Source: a bacterium (lineage in GTDB: Bacteria > Bacteroidota > Bacteroidia > Chitinophagales > Saprospiraceae). From it: a DNA stretch of 64,000 nucleotides. The stretch is taken from the NCBI GenBank assembly GCA_024742755.1, contig JANSXW010000004.1, positions 1-64,000 of the forward strand, read 5' to 3'. A program made the translations under genes and the position numbers. Under the pieces are notes generated by a model. It was not told the origin of the DNA. It searched no databases and was given only the letters and a program-made list of their open reading frames with translations. Shown piece by piece: positions 24,947-33,311 of the stretch (position 1 is the first letter of the stretch; the number at the start of each line of letters is the position of its first letter).

Positions 24947-25846
24947 ATGGCTTCTGCACCCCTGCGTACCCGGTTGGCCCCAACGCCCAGCGGACTGCTG
25001 CACCCCGGCAACGGGCTGTCTTTTATTATGACCTGGGCTATTGCCCGTGCCATGCAGGGGCAGGTGGTGCTTCGCATTGATGACCTTGATAAGGCGCGCA
25101 CCCGAAAGCCCTACGTCGAAGATATTTTCCGGACACTGGAATGGTTGGGCCTGGACTATGACGAGGGCCCGGCCGGAGTGGAGCACTTCTTTGCCCACTG
25201 GTCACAACATACAAGACTGGACCGTTACAAAGATCTGCTGCAGCAACTAAGGCAAAAAGAGCAATTATTTGCCTGTACATGCAGCCGGAAGCAAATCCAG
25301 GCGCTTAGCCCGGATGGCAGCTACCCCGGCACCTGCCTCGCCCGAAAACTGGACTTCAACGCTCCCAAAACCGCCTGGCGCATCCGGCCTCCGGACCCCG
25401 GGCAATCGGTTGAGGCCCGTCAGTGGCGCGAAGGGCTGCAAGCATTTTCTTTGCAGGAAATTGACGCCTTTGTGGTGCGCCAAAAGAATGGATTTCCCGC
25501 CTATCAGCTTGCTTCTCTGGCCGACGATGAATATTTCCGGATCAACTTTATTGTCCGGGGGGCTGACTTATGGACATCAACGCTTTCCCAGTTGTACCTG
25601 GCCGGACTATTGGGTGCAGGCCGTTTTCAAAACGCTACCTTTTGGCACCATGAACTGGTGAAAGGGGCAGATGGCGCAAAACTCTCCAAGAGCAAAGGAG
25701 CGGGGTCGCTGCAGGCATGGCGGGAAGCCGGAGAGTCGCCGGCAGTGCTGTTTCGCAGGGCTTCCGCTGTGTTGGGGTTGGCCGAACGTGCCGAAAACGC
25801 CGAAGAATTGGCAGCGTTGCTCACAAAAGGTTCCCGCTTGCCCTAA
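24947..25846 (+). CDS. gluQ: Glutamyl-Q tRNA(Asp) synthetase
   Basis: A truncated glutamyl-tRNA-synthetase paralogue that attaches glutamate to queuosine at the wobble position of tRNA(Asp). The 299-residue product has only the catalytic core: the HIGH-type motif as HPGN at 19-22 (APTPSGLLHPGNGLSF), RIDDLDKARTR near 43, the zinc site CTC ... Y-P-G-T-C near residues 106-126 that is characteristic of GluQRS, and the KMSKS motif as KLSKS near 245. The anticodon-binding domain is absent, as expected. The frame is also open upstream, but the ATG at 24947 gives the correct N-terminus. An intrinsic terminator directly upstream suggests controlled expression. Confidence 0.9.
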   Translation: MASAPLRTRLAPTPSGLLHPGNGLSFIMTWAIARAMQGQVVLRIDDLDKARTRKPYVEDIFRTLEWLGLDYDEGPAGVEHFFAHWSQHTRLDRYKDLLQQLRQKEQLFACTCSRKQIQALSPDGSYPGTCLARKLDFNAPKTAWRIRPPDPGQSVEARQWREGLQAFSLQEIDAFVVRQKNGFPAYQLASLADDEYFRINFIVRGADLWTSTLSQLYLAGLLGAGRFQNATFWHHELVKGADGAKLSKSKGAGSLQAWREAGESPAVLFRRASAVLGLAERAENAEELAALLTKGSRLP

Positions 25847-25886
25847 TAAGGCCTATCTTAACGGAAAACCTAAATCTTTTTATCTT

Positions 25887-27011
25887 ATGCAAAAGTGGAT
25901 ACCCGTTTTATTGTACCTGATGTTGCCGGTCAGCCTGTTGCTGGCACAGGAAACCGTTACCGGAAGTTTTGAATTTGATGGCCAGGAACGGACCTATCGG
26001 TTGCGGGTCCCGCCTGCTTCCTTCGATGGCGCACGCCCATTGGTCTTCAATCTTCACGGCTTCGGTTCCAATGCTTTCCAGCAGGAAGCCTACGCTCAGA
26101 TGAACCCGGTGGCAGATACTGCTGGCTTTTTCGTATGTTATCCCAATGGCGTCAGTAATGCCTGGAATGTTGGCTGGACCTTTGGGAGCACCGCTGATGA
26201 CGTAGGCTTTATCAGCGCCCTGATTGATACCCTCGCCGCTCAGTATTCAATCGACCCGGAGCGGATATACGCCTGTGGCATGTCCAATGGTGGTTTTATG
26301 AGCTATCGCCTGGCCTGTGAGCTTAACGGCCGTATAGCTGCTGTAGCCTCCGTAACCGGGAGCATGGTACCGGCCTACGTCAGCGCGTGTACGCCCGGGC
26401 GCCCGGTACCGGTTTTGGAAATCCATGGTACAGATGATGCCACCGTCCCCTACGAAGGGCAGCCCCTGCTGGCAGTTTCTATTGAGGAGCTCCTGGCTTT
26501 TTGGAATGCCAACAATAGCTGCGATGGAGATGCCGCTATCTCTGAGCTGCCCAATACGAATACTACGGATGCCTCTACCGTATCGTTTATCGAATCCGCA
26601 GGCTGCGCGGAGCGTGGCGATGTGTGGCACTACCGGATTAATGGTGGTGGGCATACCTGGCCAGGCTCGCCTATTGCCATCGGTGTGACCAATCAGGACA
26701 TCAACGGGAGTGTCGAAATCTGGCACTTCTTCTCCCGGTATAACCTCAGCGGGCTTTCCTCTTCAGCCAGCCACCCTGAACCGGTCCGTTTGGCGCTTTT
26801 CCCTAATCCTGCCCGCAGCCAGGCACAGGTCATCCTGCCCGAATCAGGCGGTGAGCTCCTGGTTGTTAATGCTGCTGGTCAGCCTGTCCTTCATCAACCC
26901 ATAGAAGACCGCATTGCCACACTCGATTTGTCGGCATTGCCCCCCGGTGTTTACTGGGTAAGAGCCCGGCAGGGCGGTACCGTTAGCATAGGTCAGCTGC
27001 TTCGGCAATAA
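25887..27011 (+). CDS. Secreted PHB-depolymerase-type esterase with T9SS sorting tail
   Basis: A 374-residue alpha/beta hydrolase. Signal peptide MQKWIPVLLYLMLPVSLLLA, then a LpqC/esterase_phb domain (about 20-290) with LVFNLHGFGSN (oxyanion region), nucleophile S133 in GMSNG, a likely acid in IHGTDDATVPY and histidine in GGGHTWPG. The C-terminal 80 residues are a type A T9SS sorting domain (LALFPNPARSQAQV ... DLSALPPGVYWVRA), so the enzyme is exported and surface-attached or released through the Por system. The substrate may be a polyester or a feruloyl/acetyl-type ester. The frame is open from 25671 inside gluQ, but the signal peptide fixes the start at 25887. Confidence 0.9.
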   Translation: MQKWIPVLLYLMLPVSLLLAQETVTGSFEFDGQERTYRLRVPPASFDGARPLVFNLHGFGSNAFQQEAYAQMNPVADTAGFFVCYPNGVSNAWNVGWTFGSTADDVGFISALIDTLAAQYSIDPERIYACGMSNGGFMSYRLACELNGRIAAVASVTGSMVPAYVSACTPGRPVPVLEIHGTDDATVPYEGQPLLAVSIEELLAFWNANNSCDGDAAISELPNTNTTDASTVSFIESAGCAERGDVWHYRINGGGHTWPGSPIAIGVTNQDINGSVEIWHFFSRYNLSGLSSSASHPEPVRLALFPNPARSQAQVILPESGGELLVVNAAGQPVLHQPIEDRIATLDLSALPPGVYWVRARQGGTVSIGQLLRQ

Positions 27012-27084
27012 AAAAAATGAAGCGACAGGGAAAAAACCATGACTTGGCATTGTCTAACCCACGAAAGCAACCGAAAAAAGCTGC

Positions 27085-27627
27085 ATGCTCCCAACCAATG
27101 ACTGCATAGAACGCGCCAAAAGAGGCGATGCCCGGGCCTTCCGTCAGCTGGTGGAGCAGCATCAGGGGCAGGTACGGGCAACGGTACGCAGCATGTTGGG
27201 AGCAGTGCCGGAAGCTGATGATGTGGCACAGGAGGTATTTATCCGCCTGCATCAGGCGTTGCCGGATTTCCGGGGGGATGCAAAGCTGAGCACTTATCTC
27301 AGCCGCATTGCGATCAACCTCTCCCTGAATGAACTGAAAAGGCGTAAGCGCAAAGGGCGGTGGCTCACATTTACCCGGTCAGATGGACCAGAGCACCAGG
27401 TGGAAGATACTGCGGCCCGGCCCGAGCGTCAGGATTTGCAGGATGCGCTGCAGCGGGCGATGCAACAGCTCGGCCCTGAGTTCCGGGCAGTGGTTGCCCT
27501 GCGCCTGGTGGAGGGGTATTCCGTAAAGGAAGCCGCTGACATTCTGGGGCTGCCACAGGGCACCATAGCCTCACGTCTGGCAAGGGCACAGCAAAAACTA
27601 AGATCAATTTTAGAACCATGGCTATGA
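27085..27627 (+). CDS. ECF-type RNA polymerase sigma factor
   Basis: A 180-residue sigma-70 family factor. Region 2 spans about 15-85 (RQLVEQHQGQVRATV, EADDVAQEVFIRLHQALPDF, LSTYLSRIAINLSLNELKRR). Region 4 spans about 118-172, with a helix-turn-helix around KEAADILGLPQGTIASRLARA. No region 3 or N-terminal extension is present. It overlaps the downstream small membrane protein by 10 nt and heads a compact set with two Spy-like proteins, so it probably directs an envelope-stress response. Confidence 0.92.
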   Translation: MLPTNDCIERAKRGDARAFRQLVEQHQGQVRATVRSMLGAVPEADDVAQEVFIRLHQALPDFRGDAKLSTYLSRIAINLSLNELKRRKRKGRWLTFTRSDGPEHQVEDTAARPERQDLQDALQRAMQQLGPEFRAVVALRLVEGYSVKEAADILGLPQGTIASRLARAQQKLRSILEPWL

Positions 27628-28019
27628 AAGACGACGCATATTATCAGGACTTGCTTGCCCGGTCTTTCGATGAGGAACTGGAAGGTGAAGACCGGGCAGA
27701 CCTTGAACAGGCGCTGCGAAGTTCCTTTGAGCTGCGGCAACAGGCCGCCCAATACCGGAAGCTGCGCAAGGCTTTTCGTTCTATGCCTGCACCGGAAAGT
27801 AACGCCTTCACGGATGCAGTTATGCTAAAAGTCAGGCAAACCGCTGCTGACCTGCTGCCGGTCCGATGGTTGTACTGGGCTGCTGCCGCAAGCGTAGCGG
27901 TCATACTTGTGGCGGGGATCAGCATCTACTGGTCGGCGGGGAGTTTCTCCCCTGATGCCCTCGTGGGGGTGAGCGAACTGGCACCGGAAGATGCAGTCAC
28001 TTTACTTCAAGCTTACTAA
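27618..28019 (+). CDS. Putative anti-sigma factor, single membrane helix
   Basis: A 133-residue protein with an acidic, helical N-terminal half (SFDEELEGEDRADLEQAL, like the zinc-less anti-sigma domain of Bacteroidota), one membrane helix at about 86-107 (WLYWAAAASVAVILVAGISI) and a short outer tail. It overlaps the sigma gene by 10 nt, the usual arrangement for a cognate anti-sigma factor. A second ATG at 27624 could be the real start. Function is assigned from position and topology, not from a firm family match. Confidence 0.72.
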   Translation: MAMKDDAYYQDLLARSFDEELEGEDRADLEQALRSSFELRQQAAQYRKLRKAFRSMPAPESNAFTDAVMLKVRQTAADLLPVRWLYWAAAASVAVILVAGISIYWSAGSFSPDALVGVSELAPEDAVTLLQAY

Positions 28020-28028
28020 TCAAAAATC

Positions 28029-28418
28029 ATGAGCCGACTACAGCTTTTACTGATAGGGTTTTTACTGCTTGCTGCCGGATTTGCAGGAGGCTGGGCCACG
28101 CACCGGAGCATGGTTGTAGACCGCATGCATGATGTGGCCCGGATGCGCAAAGCGGGCGGTTTTGAAGACTACCTGTACCGGCGCATACAGGCTACTCCGG
28201 AGCAGCAAAAAACGCTTGGCCCCATAGTGCAGCGATACGGTGTGCAGATTGACAGCATGCACCATCGTTTCGGGGACGACCGCCGTGCGGTAATTCAGCA
28301 AATGCACGAAGAAATAAAACCCTTGCTTACGAAAGAGCAGGTTGAAAAATTAAACCGGTTTTCCCGACGTTTTGAGATGCGGGATGGCCATCCAAAAAAA
28401 AGGCGGCAGCGGGATTAA
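28029..28418 (+). CDS. Spy/CpxP-like periplasmic protein, membrane-anchored
   Basis: A 129-residue protein with an N-terminal membrane anchor (LLLIGFLLLAAGFAGGW) and a helical, basic periplasmic part containing LTxxQ-like segments (ATPEQQKTLGPIVQRY and LLTKEQVEKLNRFSRRF) typical of the Spy/CpxP/CnrX heavy-metal-sensor fold. It follows the anti-sigma gene by 9 nt. By analogy to CnrYXH and Cpx, it may sense metals or misfolded protein and feed into the sigma factor. Confidence 0.75.
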   Translation: MSRLQLLLIGFLLLAAGFAGGWATHRSMVVDRMHDVARMRKAGGFEDYLYRRIQATPEQQKTLGPIVQRYGVQIDSMHHRFGDDRRAVIQQMHEEIKPLLTKEQVEKLNRFSRRFEMRDGHPKKRRQRD

Positions 28419-28460
28419 ACCCCGGGGCGCCTGTATCATCAAACATCAAAATTTAATGCT

Positions 28461-29243
28461 ATGAAAAAAGTAATGTTGAATGCCAGCTTGTTATTGTTAG
28501 CCCTGTTTTTATCCGCAGGTGCGGCCTGGGCACAGCCCCATGGGCATCAGCGTGGCGGAAATGGTGTCTCCTTCAGGGCAATTGAGGAGTTAAAGGACGA
28601 ACTACAGCTGACACCTGAGCAGGAAAAGGCGATCGGGGAGTTGAAAAAAGAAACTCGCAGTGCTCAAAAAGAAGCCCGAAACGCAGAGCGTGCCCGTAAG
28701 CAATCGAAGCATCAGGCACTCAAAAGCGAACTGGATGCTATCTTAACGGCAGAGCAAACAGCACTGCTGGAAGCCCATCATGAAGCTAAAAAAGCGGAGG
28801 CTAAGGCTATGCGGGGAGAGATGCGCGAGTACCAGAAACAAAACGTAGCGCCCGTCTTGCTGGAGCAGCGCAAAAAGCTGGAGGCAAAAATCAGTGATGA
28901 GGATAAAGCGACACTCGCCAAGATCCGCTCGGAGCGGAAAACATCCCGTGGGCAAAAGGGTGATGGCCAAATGGCAGATGACCGCCCTCATAAGGATGAA
29001 CTCTCAGCATTGGTCCAAAAGTACGACGGGGAGATCAGCAAGCTGATGGAAGAGATCGAACCCAAGCGGGAGCAGTGGGAAAAGGATATGAAAGCCATTG
29101 CTGAAGAGAATGGCCCGGAGCATAAAGGCAAAAAAGGTATGAAAAAGGGGGCGCACCGTCCGCATCCAGGCTTCCAGAAAGCGCGGTTCCTGCTTATGGA
29201 TCCTGCAAAAGAGCCGGAATTTGACGATAATGAGCGGTACTAA
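28461..29243 (+). CDS. Periplasmic Spy-like coiled-coil protein
   Basis: A 260-residue protein with a signal peptide (MKKVMLNASLLLLALFLSAG ... AWAQ) and a mature part that is almost entirely charged helix. Two LTxEQ-type motifs are visible (DELQLTPEQEKAIGEL near 50 and DAILTAEQTALLEAHH near 93), as in Spy chaperone relatives. The mature N-terminus is His/Gly-rich (PHGHQRGGNG) and a basic segment KGKKGMKKGAHRPHPG lies near 227, possible metal-binding features. It is the fourth gene of the ECF sigma group, 42 nt after the third, and is a plausible target or modulator of it. Confidence 0.72.
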   Translation: MKKVMLNASLLLLALFLSAGAAWAQPHGHQRGGNGVSFRAIEELKDELQLTPEQEKAIGELKKETRSAQKEARNAERARKQSKHQALKSELDAILTAEQTALLEAHHEAKKAEAKAMRGEMREYQKQNVAPVLLEQRKKLEAKISDEDKATLAKIRSERKTSRGQKGDGQMADDRPHKDELSALVQKYDGEISKLMEEIEPKREQWEKDMKAIAEENGPEHKGKKGMKKGAHRPHPGFQKARFLLMDPAKEPEFDDNERY

Positions 29244-29273
29244 CCCAAAAAATCCTTAATTTAGGGTGTTCTA

Positions 29274-29305
29274 ATGCTCCCGGGCCTGAAAAGTTCCGGG
29301 AGCAT
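29274..29305 (+). terminator. Hairpin between the Spy-like gene and comM
   Basis: Perfect 10-bp stem ATGCTCCCGG / CCGGGAGCAT with a 12-nt loop, but followed by ctctctg rather than Ts. It may be a weak terminator or a processing/attenuation hairpin. Confidence 0.5.
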
Positions 29306-29338
29306 CTCTCTGTATAACCACAAAAGGAAAGAACGCCC

Positions 29339-30895
29339 ATGTTAATCAAGACCTATGCCGGCGCCGTGCAAGGTGTCGATGCTCAAACCATCACCGTAGA
29401 AGTGAATGTCGGTGGTAAGGTAGCAACAGAAAAAAACTTTTACCATCTGGTAGGCCTTCCGGACAATGCGGTCCGCGAAGGCTTTTCCCGTATGGAAGCG
29501 GCTATTCAGAATATAGGGCTGAAGATGAAGCGGATCAAAACCGTCGTCAATCTGGCTCCTGCTGATATCCGTAAGGAAGGGTCCGCTTACGACCTGCCCA
29601 TAGCAATGGGTGTGCTGGCGGCCTCTGAACAAATGGACGGCAGCACCCTGGATCAATACATCATGATGGGGGAGTTGTCGCTCGATGGCAGCCTGCGGCC
29701 TATTCGTGGCGCGCTGCCGATTGCTATTCAGGCCCGGAAGGAGGGCTTCAAGGGGTTTATCCTGCCCAAAGAGAATGCCCGCGAAGCAGCAATTGTAAAT
29801 GAACTGGATGTGTATGGGGTGAGCAGCCTGAAGGAAGCCGCTGATTTTATTAACGGTGACCTAAAGATCAGTCCCAAGATGGTGCTGACCCGGGATGAGT
29901 TTTTCGAACAACAGAACATCTTCGATATTGATTTTTCTGATGTAAAAGGGCAGCAAAACATTAAGCGAGCCCTGGAAATTGCTGCTGCCGGCGGGCATAA
30001 TGTCATCCTGATTGGGCCTCCGGGTGCAGGGAAGACCATGCTTGCACGCCGTATGCCTACTATACTGCCGCCTCTGAACCTGCACGAGGCGCTGGAGACC
30101 ACAAAAATCCATTCTGTAGCGGGTGTGCTGCCGCCCGATTCCGCTCTGATTGCCAACCGCCCGTTCCGGTCGCCTCACCACACTATTAGCGATGTGGCGC
30201 TTGTGGGCGGAGGCAGCAACCCTATGCCCGGGGAGATTTCTCTGGCGCATCACGGCGTACTGTTTCTGGATGAGCTGCCCGAGTTTAAGCGGACGGTGCT
30301 GGAAGTGCTGCGGCAGCCAATGGAAGAACGCCGGGTGACCATATCCCGGGCACGTATGACGGTAGACTACCCGGCAAATTTCATGTTGGTCGCCTCTATG
30401 AACCCTTGCCCGTGCGGGTATTACAATCATCCGGATAAGGAGTGTGTTTGCGGGCCTGCGCAGATCAACCGTTACCTCAATAAAATCTCGGGCCCACTTT
30501 TGGACCGGATCGATTTGCATGTGGAGGTGACACCGGTGTCGTATGATGAGTTGGCGAGCAAGGAAATGCCATCCGAGTCGAGCAGCGAAATTATGGCGCG
30601 GGTCATCAAAGCAAGGGAGATTCAGGCGGAGCGTTATAAAGATGCTCCCGGCGTGAATGCCAATGCGCAAATGTCGGGCAGGCAGGTTCGGGAGTTCTGT
30701 GAAATCGGGCAGGCGGGCAGAATGCTGGTCAAGAAGGCTATGGAAAAACTTCAGCTCTCCGCCCGGGCCTACGACCGTATCCTAAAGGTGGCCCGGACTG
30801 CGGCTGACCTGCACGAGAGCGAAAATATTGAAATTGAGCACCTGGCCGAAGCTATACATTTCAGAAGCCTCGACCGGGAAGGCTGGGCAGGATAA
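29339..30895 (+). CDS. comM: YifB/ComM-family Mg-chelatase-like AAA+ ATPase
   Basis: Hexameric helicase-like ATPase that in naturally transformable bacteria promotes branch migration during DNA integration; it is also widespread in non-transformable species. The 518-residue product has the N-terminal ChlI-like domain (MLIKTYAGAVQGVDAQTITV; LAPADIRKEGSAYDLPIA near 72), Walker A GPPGAGKT at 226-233, Walker B LFLDELPEF near 310 and the zinc-cysteine loop NPCPCGYY ... CVCGP near 356. The C-terminal Mg_chelatase_C domain carries LSARAYDRILKVARTAADL. Length matches the family exactly. Confidence 0.93.
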   Translation: MLIKTYAGAVQGVDAQTITVEVNVGGKVATEKNFYHLVGLPDNAVREGFSRMEAAIQNIGLKMKRIKTVVNLAPADIRKEGSAYDLPIAMGVLAASEQMDGSTLDQYIMMGELSLDGSLRPIRGALPIAIQARKEGFKGFILPKENAREAAIVNELDVYGVSSLKEAADFINGDLKISPKMVLTRDEFFEQQNIFDIDFSDVKGQQNIKRALEIAAAGGHNVILIGPPGAGKTMLARRMPTILPPLNLHEALETTKIHSVAGVLPPDSALIANRPFRSPHHTISDVALVGGGSNPMPGEISLAHHGVLFLDELPEFKRTVLEVLRQPMEERRVTISRARMTVDYPANFMLVASMNPCPCGYYNHPDKECVCGPAQINRYLNKISGPLLDRIDLHVEVTPVSYDELASKEMPSESSSEIMARVIKAREIQAERYKDAPGVNANAQMSGRQVREFCEIGQAGRMLVKKAMEKLQLSARAYDRILKVARTAADLHESENIEIEHLAEAIHFRSLDREGWAG

Positions 30896-30927
30896 CGCGC
30901 TGATGTAAGCAACAATCCACGCATTGT

Positions 30928-31956
30928 ATGAGGATCTACACCGCCGATGCATTGAATTTTTTGCGCAAACTGACCTTGCGGAGGGTTTGGAATGCCATGA
31001 AGGTCTGGTCTTCCTACTGGGTGACCCGGCTCTTGCGGCAGCCCGTACAATGGGGCATGCCCATCACGATCTCTGTAGAGCCTACGACCGCCTGCAATTT
31101 GCGGTGCCCGGAGTGCCCAAGCGGGCTTCGGTCCTTCACCCGGCCCACCGGGAATCTGAAAAAAGATTTCTTCCGGCAGATCATCACGGAACTGGGCGAC
31201 AAGCTCATTTACCTGATTTTCTATTTTCAGGGAGAACCCTATATCAATCCGGAATTTCTCAATATGGTGGAATATGCCTCAAAGCGGGGGATTTATACCA
31301 TCACCTCCACCAACGGGCATTTTTTGAACAAAGCCAATGCTCAGAAAACGGTCGCCTCCGGTTTGGACCGGCTCATCATTTCTGTAGACGGCACCACACA
31401 GGAGGTATACGAAAACTACCGCAAAGCAGGCAACCTTGAGACGGTGCTTCAGGGCGCAAGAAACGTTGTGGCTGCCAAGCGGGAAATGAAGGCATCCAAG
31501 CCTCATATCATTTTTCAATTCCTGGTGGTACGGCCCAATGAGCATCAGATACCGGAAATTTACCGCCTGGCGGAGGAAATAGGGATCGATGAGGTCCGCC
31601 TGAAGACGGCACAGGTATACGACTACGAGCAGGGCAACCCGCTTATCCCTCTCAACGAGCGCTATTCCCGCTACGCACGGCAGGAAGATGGCACGTACCG
31701 GGTCAGGAATCAACTGCTCAACCACTGCTGGAAACTCTGGCACGCCTGCGTCATCACCTGGGACGGACTGGTTGTGCCCTGCTGCTTCGATAAAGACGCA
31801 CAGCATCAGCTAGGCGACCTTAAGCGCAGTTCGTTTGCTGAGCTATGGCAGGGTAAGGCATATCAGCAATTCCGGGCACAGCTGCTGCAGGGGCGTGATC
31901 AAATTGACATTTGCACCAACTGCACCGAGGGCTGTAAAGTATGGGAAAAAGCCTGA
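30928..31956 (+). CDS. Radical SAM / SPASM domain protein
   Basis: A 342-residue radical SAM enzyme. The catalytic [4Fe-4S] motif CxxxCxxC is at C56, C60 and C63 (EPTTACNLRCPECPSG). The partial TIM barrel follows (FYFQGEPYINPEF, TSTNGHFL, DRLIISVDGTT). The C-terminal SPASM region has auxiliary-cluster cysteines (HACVITWDGLVVPCCFDKD and CTNCTEGC at the extreme end). SPASM enzymes often modify peptides or enzymes, but this variety, common as an orphan gene in Bacteroidota, has no assigned substrate. Its last 58 nt overlap the convergent DUF2851 gene. Confidence 0.9.
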   Translation: MRIYTADALNFLRKLTLRRVWNAMKVWSSYWVTRLLRQPVQWGMPITISVEPTTACNLRCPECPSGLRSFTRPTGNLKKDFFRQIITELGDKLIYLIFYFQGEPYINPEFLNMVEYASKRGIYTITSTNGHFLNKANAQKTVASGLDRLIISVDGTTQEVYENYRKAGNLETVLQGARNVVAAKREMKASKPHIIFQFLVVRPNEHQIPEIYRLAEEIGIDEVRLKTAQVYDYEQGNPLIPLNERYSRYARQEDGTYRVRNQLLNHCWKLWHACVITWDGLVVPCCFDKDAQHQLGDLKRSSFAELWQGKAYQQFRAQLLQGRDQIDICTNCTEGCKVWEKA

Positions 31957-33311
31957 TGGTATTCCAGGTCAAACAACGACCAGTCTTTATCCCAATCTTC
32001 CCCAATCATCTCATTTAGCCAGGGCTCTTCCGCTTTGGAGGTTGGCTTTAGCAGCGCATTGCCAATGGCGCATTCCAGGCACCGCTTGGGGTTGCAATAT
32101 TGCTGTTTCAGTTGCAGCAGTGCCTGAGTATGGTAAGCAGAGCTGGCCTTGACGCCAAGGCGTTTCCATTCCCGGATGACGTTATTTTGCTCCGGAGGGA
32201 GTTTTTCCAGTATATCGAGCCCCTTGTCCCTCATGCGGTCGTCTCCTTTCCGGGTGCCATACAGGAAAAGCATGGGAGCAACTGTATTGATGATGACCGA
32301 ACGGACCGTCTGTTCACCCAGGGCTTTGGCTTTTCGCTGAGAGGGCTTGTCAAAGGTATAGTGGTCCCACCAGTAGTTAGAAAGCTTGATGGTGAAGAAG
32401 TTGTTGAGCTCCGTGAGGTCATGGGCTGCCATGGCTTTGCTGAACCAACCAGCCTGCTGATAAATCATGGTAGCCAGCTGTGCGATACGGATAGTGGGAA
32501 AGCTGGCAGGCCGGAGCCGCAGATATTTCCAGGTTTGGGGCGGCATAGGCGTCAGCCCGTGCTTTTGTTTTAAAAAACGGTACTCCTGTTGCAGCCGCCT
32601 GGGGTACTCCCCTTCGAATGTTGCTTCCAATAACCCCGATTGGCCAAACAATAGCGCCTCTACCTGGAACAGGCTGTGGCGATATTTATAAAGCAGGAGC
32701 AGAGGTGTGCGTTCTGCGAGCATTTGCATCGGTTCTGCGTTGACCTTTCCGCCCATGCTGCGCGCCATAAACTGGTAGAAGGTTTCTTCCCAGCCTTCCT
32801 TGTTGCGTTCCAGTTGTTCCAGAATTTTGCTGGCCCGGCTTTCCAGCCGCTCGGCAGCCATGCGGTCCAGCCATAGATTGAGGGTGAGTTCGCTAACTTG
32901 TGCGAGCGTATTGGCGCAGGGCACCCATTGTTCACTTTGGATCAAACGTTGGTAGTGGGCGGCCAGCCTTCTTGAAATACGCTGCTTCATTTCCAGACAG
33001 GGGATGGAAGTGCCATTGCCTCGTTGGATGGGGGCGTCGTCTTCGTAGACAACATGAAGGATTACGTTGTCGTAAGCGGTGTCAGTCTGATGCCCGTGCT
33101 GCAGCCAGTCTGAGCTGCGCAGATGCATTTCTACATTCCCGGCCCAGACGGTATCCCCGATCCGCAGCCTTGCATTCAGGAAGTCAGGCCCTGCGTGGGT
33201 GTTGAGCTGCCCGGGGTGCAGGACTTCCACTGCTTCTCCATCGGTCGTTTGAAGGGCCGTAGCGTTAAAGCGGCGCATACGCCATGCATAATGCAGGAGT
33301 TCTTCTTTCAT
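31899..33311 (-). CDS. DUF2851 family protein
   Basis: A 470-residue cytoplasmic protein starting MKEELLHYAWRMRRFN, with the conserved N-terminal block VLHPGQLNTHAGPDFLNARL (near 30), WAGNVEMHLRSSDWLQHGH and the NVILHVVYEDD strand, which define DUF2851. Two cysteine pairs near the C-terminus (YCNPKRCLECAIG) are typical. The function is unknown; the fold around NVEMH-x-SDW resembles nuclease-like domains, but no catalysis is proven. The last 58 nt overlap the radical SAM gene tail to tail. A consensus promoter lies about 340 nt upstream, implying a long leader. Confidence 0.88.
   Translation of the reverse strand: MKEELLHYAWRMRRFNATALQTTDGEAVEVLHPGQLNTHAGPDFLNARLRIGDTVWAGNVEMHLRSSDWLQHGHQTDTAYDNVILHVVYEDDAPIQRGNGTSIPCLEMKQRISRRLAAHYQRLIQSEQWVPCANTLAQVSELTLNLWLDRMAAERLESRASKILEQLERNKEGWEETFYQFMARSMGGKVNAEPMQMLAERTPLLLLYKYRHSLFQVEALLFGQSGLLEATFEGEYPRRLQQEYRFLKQKHGLTPMPPQTWKYLRLRPASFPTIRIAQLATMIYQQAGWFSKAMAAHDLTELNNFFTIKLSNYWWDHYTFDKPSQRKAKALGEQTVRSVIINTVAPMLFLYGTRKGDDRMRDKGLDILEKLPPEQNNVIREWKRLGVKASSAYHTQALLQLKQQYCNPKRCLECAIGNALLKPTSKAEEPWLNEMIGEDWDKDWSLFDLEYHQAFSHTLQPSVQLVQMSI

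Noticed and set aside
24825-25031. Short frame starting in motif copy 2, a possible attenuation leader peptide
   Set aside because: It runs through the terminator and into gluQ, has no run of a regulated amino acid codon, and copy 1 gives only a three-codon frame (Met-Phe-Val), so the frame is not what the two copies share.
30928-31956. Radical SAM protein as maturase of the GG-leader peptide
   Set aside because: It is 8.6 kb away, separated by several terminators and unrelated genes; no RRE-like recognition domain was seen.
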